A stretch of 7,874 nucleotides of DNA from Kiritimatiellia bacterium (lineage in GTDB: Bacteria > Verrucomicrobiota > Kiritimatiellia > RFP12 > UBA1067), in contig JAFUDL010000237.1 in the NCBI GenBank assembly GCA_017459225.1, positions 1 through 7,874 of the forward strand, in the 5' to 3' direction. The position numbers were made by a program, and so were the translations under genes. Below the pieces are notes generated by a model that was not told where the DNA came from, ran no database searches, and saw only the letters and a program-made list of their open reading frames with translations. Positions 1-6,185 of this stretch are shown in pieces (the first letter of the stretch is position 1; each line of letters opens with the position of its first letter).

Positions 1-1505
1 GCGGCACCGACGGGTCGCTCGTGGACATCCTCGGCGGCCGGCTTCGTCTGCTCGTCGCCCAAAAGGCCGTCTACCATCCGTCGACGGTGCCTGCCGGGCG
101 CGACGTGTCCGTGGCGGTGAGAGTATCCCCGGACGGCAAGGTAAAGATGTACCTTGACGGAAAGTTCCATACGGCCGATCTTGCCGACGCGTCCATCGCC
201 GCGCCGACGACGTGCGCCGCCGTGACGCGCGCGTGGGCCGCGCAGCGGTACACGACCGCCTGCGCCGGGAAGGGCGCTCTCCCCATCCGCTTCAACGGTT
301 CTATCTTCACCACCTCCGAGGACGGCGATCCTGACTACCGTCTCTGGGGACACGGCTACTGGTGGCAGAACACGCGCCTTCCGTACTACCCGATGTTCGC
401 AGCGGGCGACTGCGAGATGCTCAAGCCGCTCTTCCGCATGCATGTGGGGCTTCTCGACTTCAACGTGAAGCGCACGCGCAAGTATCTTGGTCACGGCGGC
501 GCGTACATCCCCGAATGCATTATGCCGTGGGGCGACCACTTCCCGTACGTATATGGCGCTAAATACGAATGGAAGGACCGTCCCGACAAGCTTCAGGACG
601 GCGGCTGGCACAAGTACGAGTGGGTGGGGCAGCTAGAGGTGTCGCTGATGCTGCTCGACTACCATGCCTACACGCAGGACAATGCCTGGTTCAAGGCGAA
701 GGCGCTTCCCGCGATTCGCGAGTACGTGCGCTTCTTCGACGAACACTACAAGCTTGACGAGAAGGGCCGCTACCACATGGATCCTTCGCAGGCCTTGGAG
801 ACATGGTGGGACTGCACGAATCCCATGCCCGAAGTTGCCGGGCTCAAACGCGTTACGGAGCGCATTCTCGCGTTGCCGCAGGGCGTGCTGGCGGATGCGG
901 ACCGGGCGCTGTTCGCGAAGATTCATTCTCGCATCCCGGACCTGCCTACGCGCACCCTCAAGGATGGGCGCGTGGCGTATGCGCCCGCGGAAAGGTTTGC
1001 AAAGAAGAGCAACGTGGAGCATCCCGAGCTGTACTGCGTGTTCCCGTTCAGACTCTGCTCCTTCGAAAAGTCGAACGCTGCGCTGGGCCGCGCCGCCTAC
1101 GCCGCGCGTACGGACAGGCATTACCAGGGCTGGAAGCAGGAGGAGCTCTTCGCGGCGTATCTCGGCATGGCCGACGAGGCGGCGGCGCATCTGGTAAACC
1201 GCGTTCTCCACAATTCCGCAGCAGGATTCCGCTGGCCCGCGTACTGGGGGCCGAACTTCGACTGGCGTCCCGACCAGTGCGCAGGCGGCAACATTCAGAA
1301 CATCATCCAGTCCATGCTCTTGCAATACGAGGGCGACAAGATTTTCCTTCTTCCGGCATGGCCGAAGGAATGGAACTGCTCGTTCAAGCTGTGCGCGCCG
1401 CGCAGAACGGTGGTTGAGGGGCGCGTGGAGAACGGCGAACTGAAGGATCTCGTGGTCACGCCTGCGGCGCGCAGGGCGGACGTCGTGGCGTGCGAAGTCC
1501 AGTGA
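1..1505 (+). CDS. Six-hairpin glycosidase-like protein (DUF5703/GH95-like), 5' partial
   Basis: The frame is open to the left edge (first full codon at base 3), so the true start lies outside the window; the GTG at 21 is not a convincing start. About 500 residues are visible and end at TGA 1503-1505. The first 60 or so look like the end of a beta-rich N-terminal domain. From about base 290 the protein reads as an (alpha/alpha)6 barrel: a PIRFNGSIFTT segment, then YRLWGHGYWWQNTRLPYYPM, and ALETWWDCTNPMPE with a candidate catalytic Glu at 798-800. The C-terminal part, with FLLPAWPKEW and then RRTVVEGRVENG, is the small beta domain typical of GH95/GH65/GH78-like enzymes. Likely role: glycan hydrolysis, probably exported or periplasmic, but the signal peptide region is missing. 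The exact substrate cannot be told from sequence. It may supply sugars to the downstream sialic acid genes, though it ends before their promoter. Confidence 0.8.
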   Translation, partial: GTDGSLVDILGGRLRLLVAQKAVYHPSTVPAGRDVSVAVRVSPDGKVKMYLDGKFHTADLADASIAAPTTCAAVTRAWAAQRYTTACAGKGALPIRFNGSIFTTSEDGDPDYRLWGHGYWWQNTRLPYYPMFAAGDCEMLKPLFRMHVGLLDFNVKRTRKYLGHGGAYIPECIMPWGDHFPYVYGAKYEWKDRPDKLQDGGWHKYEWVGQLEVSLMLLDYHAYTQDNAWFKAKALPAIREYVRFFDEHYKLDEKGRYHMDPSQALETWWDCTNPMPEVAGLKRVTERILALPQGVLADADRALFAKIHSRIPDLPTRTLKDGRVAYAPAERFAKKSNVEHPELYCVFPFRLCSFEKSNAALGRAAYAARTDRHYQGWKQEELFAAYLGMADEAAAHLVNRVLHNSAAGFRWPAYWGPNFDWRPDQCAGGNIQNIIQSMLLQYEGDKIFLLPAWPKEWNCSFKLCAPRRTVVEGRVENGELKDLVVTPAARRADVVACEVQ

Positions 1506-1523
1506 TGTTTTACGCGTCCTGTC

Positions 1524-1552
1524 TTGCGAAAGCGACGGGAATTTGGCATAAT
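1524..1552 (+). promoter_or_regulatory. Predicted sigma70-type promoter of the sialic acid operon
   Basis: TTGCGA (1524-1529) and CATAAT (1547-1552) are separated by 17 bases. Transcription would start near 1559, giving an untranslated leader of about 42 bases before the ATG at 1601. It lies in the only gap of this size between the glycosidase and the end of ubiE. Boxes read by eye; each has one or two mismatches to consensus. Confidence 0.55.
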
Positions 1553-1558
1553 AGAAAG

Positions 1559-1580
1559 GCGGACAACATAATGTGTCCGC
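1559..1580 (+). promoter_or_regulatory. Hairpin or operator palindrome at the predicted transcription start
   Basis: GCGGACA (1559-1565) and TGTCCGC (1574-1580) are perfect inverted arms of 7 bp. With one bulged A the stem extends by two more pairs (CA/TG) around a TAA loop. As DNA it is a palindrome just downstream of the -10 box, a usual repressor site. As RNA it would form the extreme 5' end of the message, just before the Shine-Dalgarno sequence. The arms are seen directly; either role is inference. Confidence 0.5.
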
Positions 1581-1600
1581 ATGAAAAGGAGAACAAGAAG

Positions 1601-2998
1601 ATGAGCAGCAAATGCAAGTGCGGCTGTGGCGCCGCCGAACAGGATACGGGTTTCCAGTCGCCTCTCAAGGCGGTCAACTTCCTGCGCGCGCACGCGCACG
1701 GCAAGGGGCAGATCGTCTCCGTCGCGTGGGAGCGCGAGGGTGGCAACGTGTACCGCGACGACCTCGAGATCCCGAAGCGCATCGATCCTGTGGCGATGCC
1801 GGGCGTGGCGCATCTCGTGGAGCGCATCGTCAAGTTCGTCCTGTGGAGCGCCGGCGGATGGAAGCTGTATCTCTCGGGTCCGGACGAAATCGTGAAGCCC
1901 ATCGCCAAGGCGTACACCAAGAAGGGTGCGCGCGCGTTCGACTACGGCTTCTTCAACGACCTGTACGGCCGCCCGATCGAGGTTGAGATACTGCCGCTCC
2001 GCAAGATGCCCGTCACGAAGGAGCGCGAGGTGCTGGTGAAGAACAACGTGAACGGCAACCGCATCGGCTTTGACCTCGGCGCGAGCGACTTCAAGATCTC
2101 GGCGCTGAAGCGCGGCAAGGTGGTGTTCTCGAAGGAGTTCCCGTGGGATCCGCGTCCGCAGAGCGACCCCGACTACCACTACGAAAAGCTCTCGGCCGGC
2201 CTCGAGGAGGCAGCCGCGGCGCTCGGCGGAAAGGTGGACGCGATAGGCGGCTCCTCTGCGGGCACGTTCGTGGGCAAGAAGCTCGGCGTCGCCTCGCTCA
2301 TCCGCGGCGTCAAGGAGAAGAACCCCTCCAAGTACGAGATCGCGCAGAACCTCTTCGCGCGCGTGGAGGAGGAGTGGCAGTGTCCGTTCGAGGTGTTCAA
2401 CGACGGCGACGTCACCGCGCTCGCGGGCGCGATCACGATGAAGCGCACGGGCATCCTCGGCGTCGCGATGGGCTCGAGCGAGGCCGTTGGCTACATCAAC
2501 CAGAAGGGCGCGCTCACCGGCCGCATCAGCGAGCTCGCTTTCGCGCCCGTGGTCCTCAACCCCAACTCCGGCATGTGCGAGTGGAGCCGCGACTTCGGCG
2601 TTGGCGCGATGTACTTCTCGCAGCAGGCCGTCGACTTCCTCGCGCGCCGCTACGGCATGAAGTTCCCCAAGACCATGAAGCTGCCCGAGCGCCTGAAGGT
2701 GGTGCAGGCCGCAATGGAGAAGCACGAGGAGATCGCGCTCAAGATCTACCTCATGATCGGCCGCTACCTCGCGAACGCCGCGGCGTGGTACCGCGAGTTC
2801 TACGACTACTCGAACCTCATGATCCTCGGGCGCGTGACGAGCGGATTCGGAGGGGAAATCATCCTCAACACCGCGCGGATGGGCATAGAGGCGCTCGACC
2901 AGGCCCTATCCGAGCAGATCGACATCTTCATGCCCGACGAGAAGGCGCGCCGCCTCGGCCAGTCAGTTGCCGCGGCCCAGATTACTGAGCTCAAGTAG
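1601..2998 (+). CDS. ROK-family sugar kinase-like protein with long N-terminal extension (putative GlcNAc/ManNAc kinase)
   Basis: The ATG at 1601 is chosen because AAAAGGAG (1584-1591) lies 9 bases upstream; the product is 465 residues, well above the 300 or so of simple ROK kinases. An extra N-terminal region of about 150 residues begins with a Cys-rich stretch (SKCKCGCG). The ASKHA/ROK part starts at IGFDLGASDFKISAL with the phosphate-loop Asp158, continues with AIGGSSAG, and carries the catalytic Asp268 in VFNDGDVTALAG. The usual ROK zinc motif (GH...CxCGxxGC) is absent: the equivalent region reads SELAFAPV and then GMCEWSRDFGVGAMYFSQQ. Similar long ROK proteins are, to my recollection, found in PVC and gut bacteria. 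It is the first gene of the operon, 31 bases before the lyase. Best guess: phosphorylates GlcNAc (as RokA) or ManNAc (as NanK). A regulatory or non-catalytic role is possible. Confidence 0.75.
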   Translation: MSSKCKCGCGAAEQDTGFQSPLKAVNFLRAHAHGKGQIVSVAWEREGGNVYRDDLEIPKRIDPVAMPGVAHLVERIVKFVLWSAGGWKLYLSGPDEIVKPIAKAYTKKGARAFDYGFFNDLYGRPIEVEILPLRKMPVTKEREVLVKNNVNGNRIGFDLGASDFKISALKRGKVVFSKEFPWDPRPQSDPDYHYEKLSAGLEEAAAALGGKVDAIGGSSAGTFVGKKLGVASLIRGVKEKNPSKYEIAQNLFARVEEEWQCPFEVFNDGDVTALAGAITMKRTGILGVAMGSSEAVGYINQKGALTGRISELAFAPVVLNPNSGMCEWSRDFGVGAMYFSQQAVDFLARRYGMKFPKTMKLPERLKVVQAAMEKHEEIALKIYLMIGRYLANAAAWYREFYDYSNLMILGRVTSGFGGEIILNTARMGIEALDQALSEQIDIFMPDEKARRLGQSVAAAQITELK

Positions 2999-3029
2999 CT
3001 CGGTCCACACGAGAGAAGAGGGCGTTCCA

Positions 3030-3926
3030 ATGAAGATCAAGAAGCTCGAAGGGCTCATCGCCGCCGCGCATACCGCTTTCAACGACGACGGCAGCGTGAA
3101 CTGCGATGTTATCCCCAGACAGGCCGAGATGCTCGTTCGCCAGAAGGTGACGGGCGTGTATGTGAGCGGCACCACGGGAGAGGGAGTGCACTGCTCCACT
3201 GAGGAGCGCAGGCGCGTGATGGACGCCTGGGCGAAGTCCGCGAAGGGCCGGCTCTTCCTCATCGCGCACGTCGGCTCGCTCTCCCTGCCCGACACGCAGG
3301 AGCTCGCCCGCCACGCGCAGGAGATCGGAATGGACGCCACCTCGATCGTGCCGCCCTGCTTCTTCCGTCCCGGTTCGATTCAGGGCCTCATCGACTACAT
3401 CAACGAGGCCCTGAAGTTCGCGCAGAAGCTTCCGTTCTACTACTACCACACGTCAATGAGCGGGGTGAACTTCGATATGGAGGCCTTCCTCAAGGCCGCC
3501 GACGGCAAGATACCCAATCTCGCCGGAATCAAGTTCAACTATCCGGACCTCTACATGTACCAGCGCTGCCTGCGCGCGTGCGGCGGCAGGTACGACATCA
3601 CGTGGGGCATCGACGAATGGTTCGCGGGCGCTGTGGCGCTCGGCGCGAAGAGCGCGATCGGTTCAACGTACAACTACTCGGCCGGACTCTACTACAAGAT
3701 CTGGGACGCCGTCAGGAAGGGCGACCTCAAGACGAGCGAAAAGTACATGAAGAAGGTGTGCGACATCGTGGACATCCTCGTGGAGTTCGGCGGGGTCGCC
3801 GCAGGCAAGGCGATGTGCGCAGTGCACGGAGTTGACCTCGGAACGGTGCGCGCGCCGCTGAAGGCGCTCACTAAGGAGCAGAAGGTTGCCATCGTGGCGC
3901 GCCTCAGGAAGATTGGCTACAGGTAA
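3030..3926 (+). CDS. nanA: N-acetylneuraminate lyase (DHDPS/NAL family)
   Basis: Cytoplasmic class I aldolase expected to split N-acetylneuraminate into N-acetylmannosamine and pyruvate. Product of 298 residues, the normal family length. The ATG at 3030 is preceded by GAAGAGGG (3015-3022) at good spacing; a longer frame upstream overlaps the ROK gene and is not needed. Visible motifs: carboxylate-binding GTTGEG at residues 47-52, catalytic Tyr139 in PFYYYH (residues 135-140), and the Schiff-base Lys168 in AGIKFNYPDLYMYQRC. Tyr-to-Lys spacing is 29 residues, near that of known lyases. YYYH, SGVN and GSTYNYSAGLYY favour NAL over dihydrodipicolinate synthase. The usual IP after YYYH is replaced by TS with one residue fewer, a small oddity beside the active site. 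Its place between a ROK kinase and an AGE-type epimerase supports the sialic acid role (called nanL in Bacteroides). Confidence 0.9.
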   Translation: MKIKKLEGLIAAAHTAFNDDGSVNCDVIPRQAEMLVRQKVTGVYVSGTTGEGVHCSTEERRRVMDAWAKSAKGRLFLIAHVGSLSLPDTQELARHAQEIGMDATSIVPPCFFRPGSIQGLIDYINEALKFAQKLPFYYYHTSMSGVNFDMEAFLKAADGKIPNLAGIKFNYPDLYMYQRCLRACGGRYDITWGIDEWFAGAVALGAKSAIGSTYNYSAGLYYKIWDAVRKGDLKTSEKYMKKVCDIVDILVEFGGVAAGKAMCAVHGVDLGTVRAPLKALTKEQKVAIVARLRKIGYR

Positions 3927-3930
3927 GGAG
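3924..3930 (+). promoter_or_regulatory. Ribosome binding site of the epimerase, overlapping the lyase stop codon
   Basis: TAAGGAG includes the lyase stop TAA and sits 8 bases before the ATG at 3939. A stop codon built into the next gene's Shine-Dalgarno sequence suggests tight translational coupling of lyase and epimerase. Confidence 0.65.
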
Positions 3931-3938
3931 AAGGGTCA

Positions 3939-5126
3939 ATGACGAACGTGGAATACTGGAGCAAGTGGGGCGAGAAGTGCCGGCACGAGCTGACGGCGAA
4001 CGTGATGCCGTTCTGGATGGAGCATGGTCTGGACAGGAAGAACGGCGGAGTGTACACATGCGTTGACCGCGACGGAAAGCTGATGGACTCCACGAAGAGC
4101 GTGTGGTTCCAGGGGCGCTTCGGGTGGCTGACCGCACATGCGTACAACCACGTGGAGAAGCGTCCCGAGTGGCTTGCCGCGTCTAAGAGCTGCTGCGAGT
4201 TCCTCGAGGCGCACTGCTTCGCGAAGGACGGCCGCGCCTACTTCGAGGTTACGGCCGAGGGAGTGGGCTTGCGCAGGCGCCGCTACGTGTTCTCGGAATG
4301 CTTTGCGGCGATCGCGTATGCGGAGTACGCGCTCGCGAGCGGCGACAAGGCGTGGGCGAAGAAGGCGGTTGAGATGTTCAAGCGCATCCGCAAGTTCATG
4401 GCGAATCCCGCGAAGTGGATGCCGTCCAAGTACGAGCCCGTGGTGCAGGCGCAGGGACATTCCCTCACGATGATCCTCATCAACGTGGCGATGGTGCTGA
4501 AGCAGGTGTCGGACGATCCCGTGCTCGACGAGCAGATCACGCAGTCCATCGACATGCTCAGGAAGTACTTCATCCACCCCGAATTCAAGGCGCTTCTCGA
4601 GACGGTGGGGCCGAACGGCGAGTTCATCGACACCGCGGTGGGCCGCGTCATCAATCCCGGGCACTGCATCGAGACGAGCTGGTTCCTGATGGACGTCGCG
4701 GTGGCGCGCGGCGACTCTGAACTCGTCAAGACGGCGCTGCAGATTCTCGACTGGTCGTGGAACTGGGGCTGGGACAAGAAGTACGGCGGCATCATCTCGT
4801 TCAAGGACTGCCGCAACTTCCCGCCGCAGTGGTACGAGCAGGACATGAAGTTCTGGTGGCCACAGTGCGAAGCCATCATCGCAACGGCATACGCCTACCG
4901 CATGACGGGCAAGGCGAAGTACATGAAGTGGCACGAGATGGCGAGCGAATGGGCCTGGACGCATCTAAAGGACCGCAAGTTCCCGGAGTGGTACGGATAT
5001 CTGCACCGCGACGGCACGGTGGCGCAGCCGGCGAAGGGCAACATCTTCAAGGGACCGTTCCACATCCCGCGCATGCTCGTGAAGATGTGGGAGCTTTCGC
5101 GCGACTGCGCGAGCGTGAAAGGCTGA
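3939..5126 (+). CDS. nanE: N-acylglucosamine 2-epimerase (AGE/renin-binding protein family)
   Basis: Interconverts N-acetylmannosamine and N-acetylglucosamine without prior phosphorylation; cytoplasmic (alpha/alpha)6 barrel. The 395 residues match the usual family length. The key residues known from the Anabaena enzyme (Arg57, His239, Glu308, His372, from memory) all appear here at a constant offset of three: Arg60 in WFQGRFGWL, His242 in NPGHCIETSWF, Glu311 in WWPQCEAIIATAYAY and His375 in KGPFHIPRM. The YVFSECFAAIAYAEY and EWYGYLHRDGTVAQP blocks are also typical. The gene starts 12 bases after the lyase stop. The name nanE here follows Bacteroides usage and is not the ManNAc-6-P epimerase of E. 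coli. Other AGE-superfamily activities, such as cellobiose epimerase, are less likely given the neighbours. Confidence 0.88.
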   Translation: MTNVEYWSKWGEKCRHELTANVMPFWMEHGLDRKNGGVYTCVDRDGKLMDSTKSVWFQGRFGWLTAHAYNHVEKRPEWLAASKSCCEFLEAHCFAKDGRAYFEVTAEGVGLRRRRYVFSECFAAIAYAEYALASGDKAWAKKAVEMFKRIRKFMANPAKWMPSKYEPVVQAQGHSLTMILINVAMVLKQVSDDPVLDEQITQSIDMLRKYFIHPEFKALLETVGPNGEFIDTAVGRVINPGHCIETSWFLMDVAVARGDSELVKTALQILDWSWNWGWDKKYGGIISFKDCRNFPPQWYEQDMKFWWPQCEAIIATAYAYRMTGKAKYMKWHEMASEWAWTHLKDRKFPEWYGYLHRDGTVAQPAKGNIFKGPFHIPRMLVKMWELSRDCASVKG

Positions 5127-5127
5127 G

Positions 5128-5835
5128 GTGCCAGAGGCTGAGGATACGGGGAGGGCGCTCTTCTCCGGAATCGCGGGCGGGTATGACACGCTGAACCGCG
5201 TGATGACGCTTGGTCTCGACGTCTGGTGGCGCAGGCGCGCACTGCGCACGCTCGAGCGCTGCATTGGCGATGGCCAGTGCGCGCGAGTTCTCGACATTGC
5301 ATCTGGCACAGCCGATTTCGCCATCGCCGCCGCGCGCATGTTTCCCGAGGCGCAGGTGACGGGCGTGGACGTCACGCCCGAGATGCTTGAGATCGGTCGG
5401 CGCAAGGTGGAGCGTAATGATCTTGCCGAGAGAATCGCGCTTGAGACGGGCGACGCGGAGAAGCTTGATTTTACGGACGGGACGTTCGACTGCGCTCTTT
5501 GCGCGTTTGGCTTCAGGAACTTTCCGCATCGTGCGCGTGCGCTAGAGGAGGCGCGCAGAGTGCTGAAGCCGGGTGGACATCTTCTGGTGCTCGAGTTCTT
5601 CAGGATAGAGTCCAAAGTGCTTGCCGCTTTCACTTCCGTGTGGCTCAGGTTCACTTCGGCGTTGGCCGCGAGAGGCGCAAAATCCGAATATGACTACTTG
5701 CGCACGTCGATAGACCGCATGGTTCCCGCCGAGGCTTTCATCGACGAGGCCAAGTCCGTAGGCTTCAAGTGCGCCGCCAGCACATTCTACGCTCCCGCGT
5801 GCCGATGCCTCTGCTTTAGAGTTTCAAGCCCGTGA
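5128..5835 (+). CDS. ubiE: UbiE/MenG-type demethylmenaquinone methyltransferase
   Basis: SAM-dependent C-methyltransferase of quinone synthesis, probably the last step of menaquinone formation, acting at the membrane surface. The GTG start at 5128 is one base after the epimerase stop, with AAAGG (5118-5122) in front; 235 residues is the normal size. The UbiE signature reads LFSGIAGGYDTLNRVMTLGL near residues 11-30. The SAM site is VLDIASGTADF (54-64), with Asp81 in GVD closing strand 2 and GD at 108-109. AFGFRNFPHRARALEEARRV followed by LKPGGHLLVLEFFR is the second family signature, and YDYLRTSIDR near the C-terminus also fits. The glycine motif has S where many members have C (IASGTAD). Its coupling to sialic acid genes is unusual. 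Menaquinone versus ubiquinone cannot be settled here; ubiE/menG naming is family-based. Confidence 0.88.
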   Translation: MPEAEDTGRALFSGIAGGYDTLNRVMTLGLDVWWRRRALRTLERCIGDGQCARVLDIASGTADFAIAAARMFPEAQVTGVDVTPEMLEIGRRKVERNDLAERIALETGDAEKLDFTDGTFDCALCAFGFRNFPHRARALEEARRVLKPGGHLLVLEFFRIESKVLAAFTSVWLRFTSALAARGAKSEYDYLRTSIDRMVPAEAFIDEAKSVGFKCAASTFYAPACRCLCFRVSSP

Positions 5836-5845
5836 AAGCGCACGA

Positions 5846-5862
5846 GTGGGGACTGTCACCAC
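5846..5862. repeat. Short REP-like palindrome (GGGGACTGTCACC type)
   Basis: GTGGGGACTGTCACCAC folds as GTGG/CCAC plus GA/TC with one mismatch around a CTG loop. It lies 10 bases after the ubiE stop. It could be a genomic repeat or a weak transcript-end hairpin; no T-run follows, so I do not call a terminator. Confidence 0.35.
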
Positions 5863-5893
5863 CTCCCGGTCTGCATCGACAGCCGGTATGCAT

Positions 5894-5921
5894 GGTGGGG
5901 CGAGGCGTCCAGCCGAGCCGC
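5894..5921. repeat. REP-like imperfect palindrome, copy 1 of the GGGGCGAG family
   Basis: The core 5899-5919 folds as GGC-GA-GGC, loop GTCCA, GCC-GA-GCC: two 3-bp stems separated by tandem G-A mismatches, which are stable in RNA. The left part (GGTGGGGCGAG) matches the element at 7689-7718 (GGTAGGGGCGAG), so the window holds two members of one intergenic family. Confidence 0.5.
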
Positions 5922-5930
5922 AAATCCCGT

Positions 5931-6032
5931 TTTCCCGTGTAGGAAAGTCAAACCCTCCGTGTAGGGAGATCGTACCCTCCGTGTAGGGAGGCGGCACCCC
6001 CCGTGTAGGGAGAACGCATCCCCCGTGTAGGG
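5931..6032. repeat. Five-copy tandem array, exact 22-base period, core CCGTGTAGG
   Basis: The core CCGTGTAGG begins at 5935, 5957, 5979, 6001 and 6023, always 22 bases apart. Copies 2 and 3 share the wider unit CCCTCCGTGTAGGGAG; copies 4 and 5 have C for T and are slightly shorter at the edges. About 6 bases between units vary freely (ATCGTA, GCGGCA, AACGCA). Each copy can form a small hairpin around the GTGTA region; copy 1 has different arms (TTTCC/GGAAA) that still pair. A 22-base period is not a multiple of three and the reverse strand reads the core in shifting frames, so the array is not a coding repeat. It lies about 70 bases upstream of a promoter. Possible roles: iteron-like or operator-like protein binding sites spaced two helical turns apart, or a minisatellite. 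Confidence 0.8.
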
Positions 6033-6052
6033 CACTAAGCACCAGGCACTCC
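6032..6052. repeat. Three tandem heptamers GCACYNN
   Basis: GCACTAA, GCACCAG and GCACTCC follow one another directly after the last 22-base unit. Degenerate heptamer runs of this style are known as short tandemly repeated sequences in other bacteria, such as the STRRs of cyanobacteria. Only three copies, so chance is not excluded. Confidence 0.35.
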
Positions 6053-6102
6053 TCGCCATTTGCCGCCGCCAATTTGCAGCCTTTGGAAAGCGAAAATCGG
6101 CG

Positions 6103-6131
6103 TTGACTTCGACGTGGGTGTATGATATATT
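6103..6131 (+). promoter_or_regulatory. Predicted strong sigma70-type promoter
   Basis: TTGACT (6103-6108) and TATATT (6126-6131) are 17 bases apart, near consensus, in a sharply AT-rich patch. Start of transcription is expected near 6138. It drives the short frame at 6186, the RHS scrap and possibly the AT-rich gene at 6637. Confidence 0.7.
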
Positions 6132-6137
6132 TTGAGC

Positions 6138-6182
6138 CGTTCTCGCCGTTTCTTCCCGGCACTCCGCAGTTATCAGAGAACG
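6138..6182 (+). promoter_or_regulatory. Leader that can pair its 5' end with the ribosome binding site
   Basis: CGTTCTC (6138-6144), at the predicted first bases of the transcript, is perfectly complementary to GAGAACG (6176-6182), which covers the purine-rich ribosome binding site of the ATG at 6186. GCCG (6145-6148) and CGGC (6157-6160) can stack a second 4-bp stem next to it. Folded, the structure would hide the start region. Pairing is seen by eye; a regulatory role is inference. Confidence 0.4.
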
Positions 6183-6185
6183 AAA

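Noticed and set aside
1490..1600. N-terminal extension of the ROK gene back to the ATG at 1490
   Set aside because: It would overlap the glycosidase stop and read through the promoter and hairpin; the ATG at 1601 has the strong Shine-Dalgarno sequence.
1295..2725. Long minus-strand open frame of 476 codons opposite the ROK gene
   Set aside because: It is a shadow of GC-rich coding DNA: its translation is a low-complexity Arg/Leu/His/Ala-rich text, while the + strand has clear kinase motifs and start signals.
5836..5870. Rho-independent terminator after ubiE
   Set aside because: There is a small palindrome but no T-run after it, so it is reported as a repeat only.
5931..6032. CRISPR array
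   Set aside because: The unit is 16 bases with 6-base spacers, far below CRISPR sizes, and no cas genes are seen.
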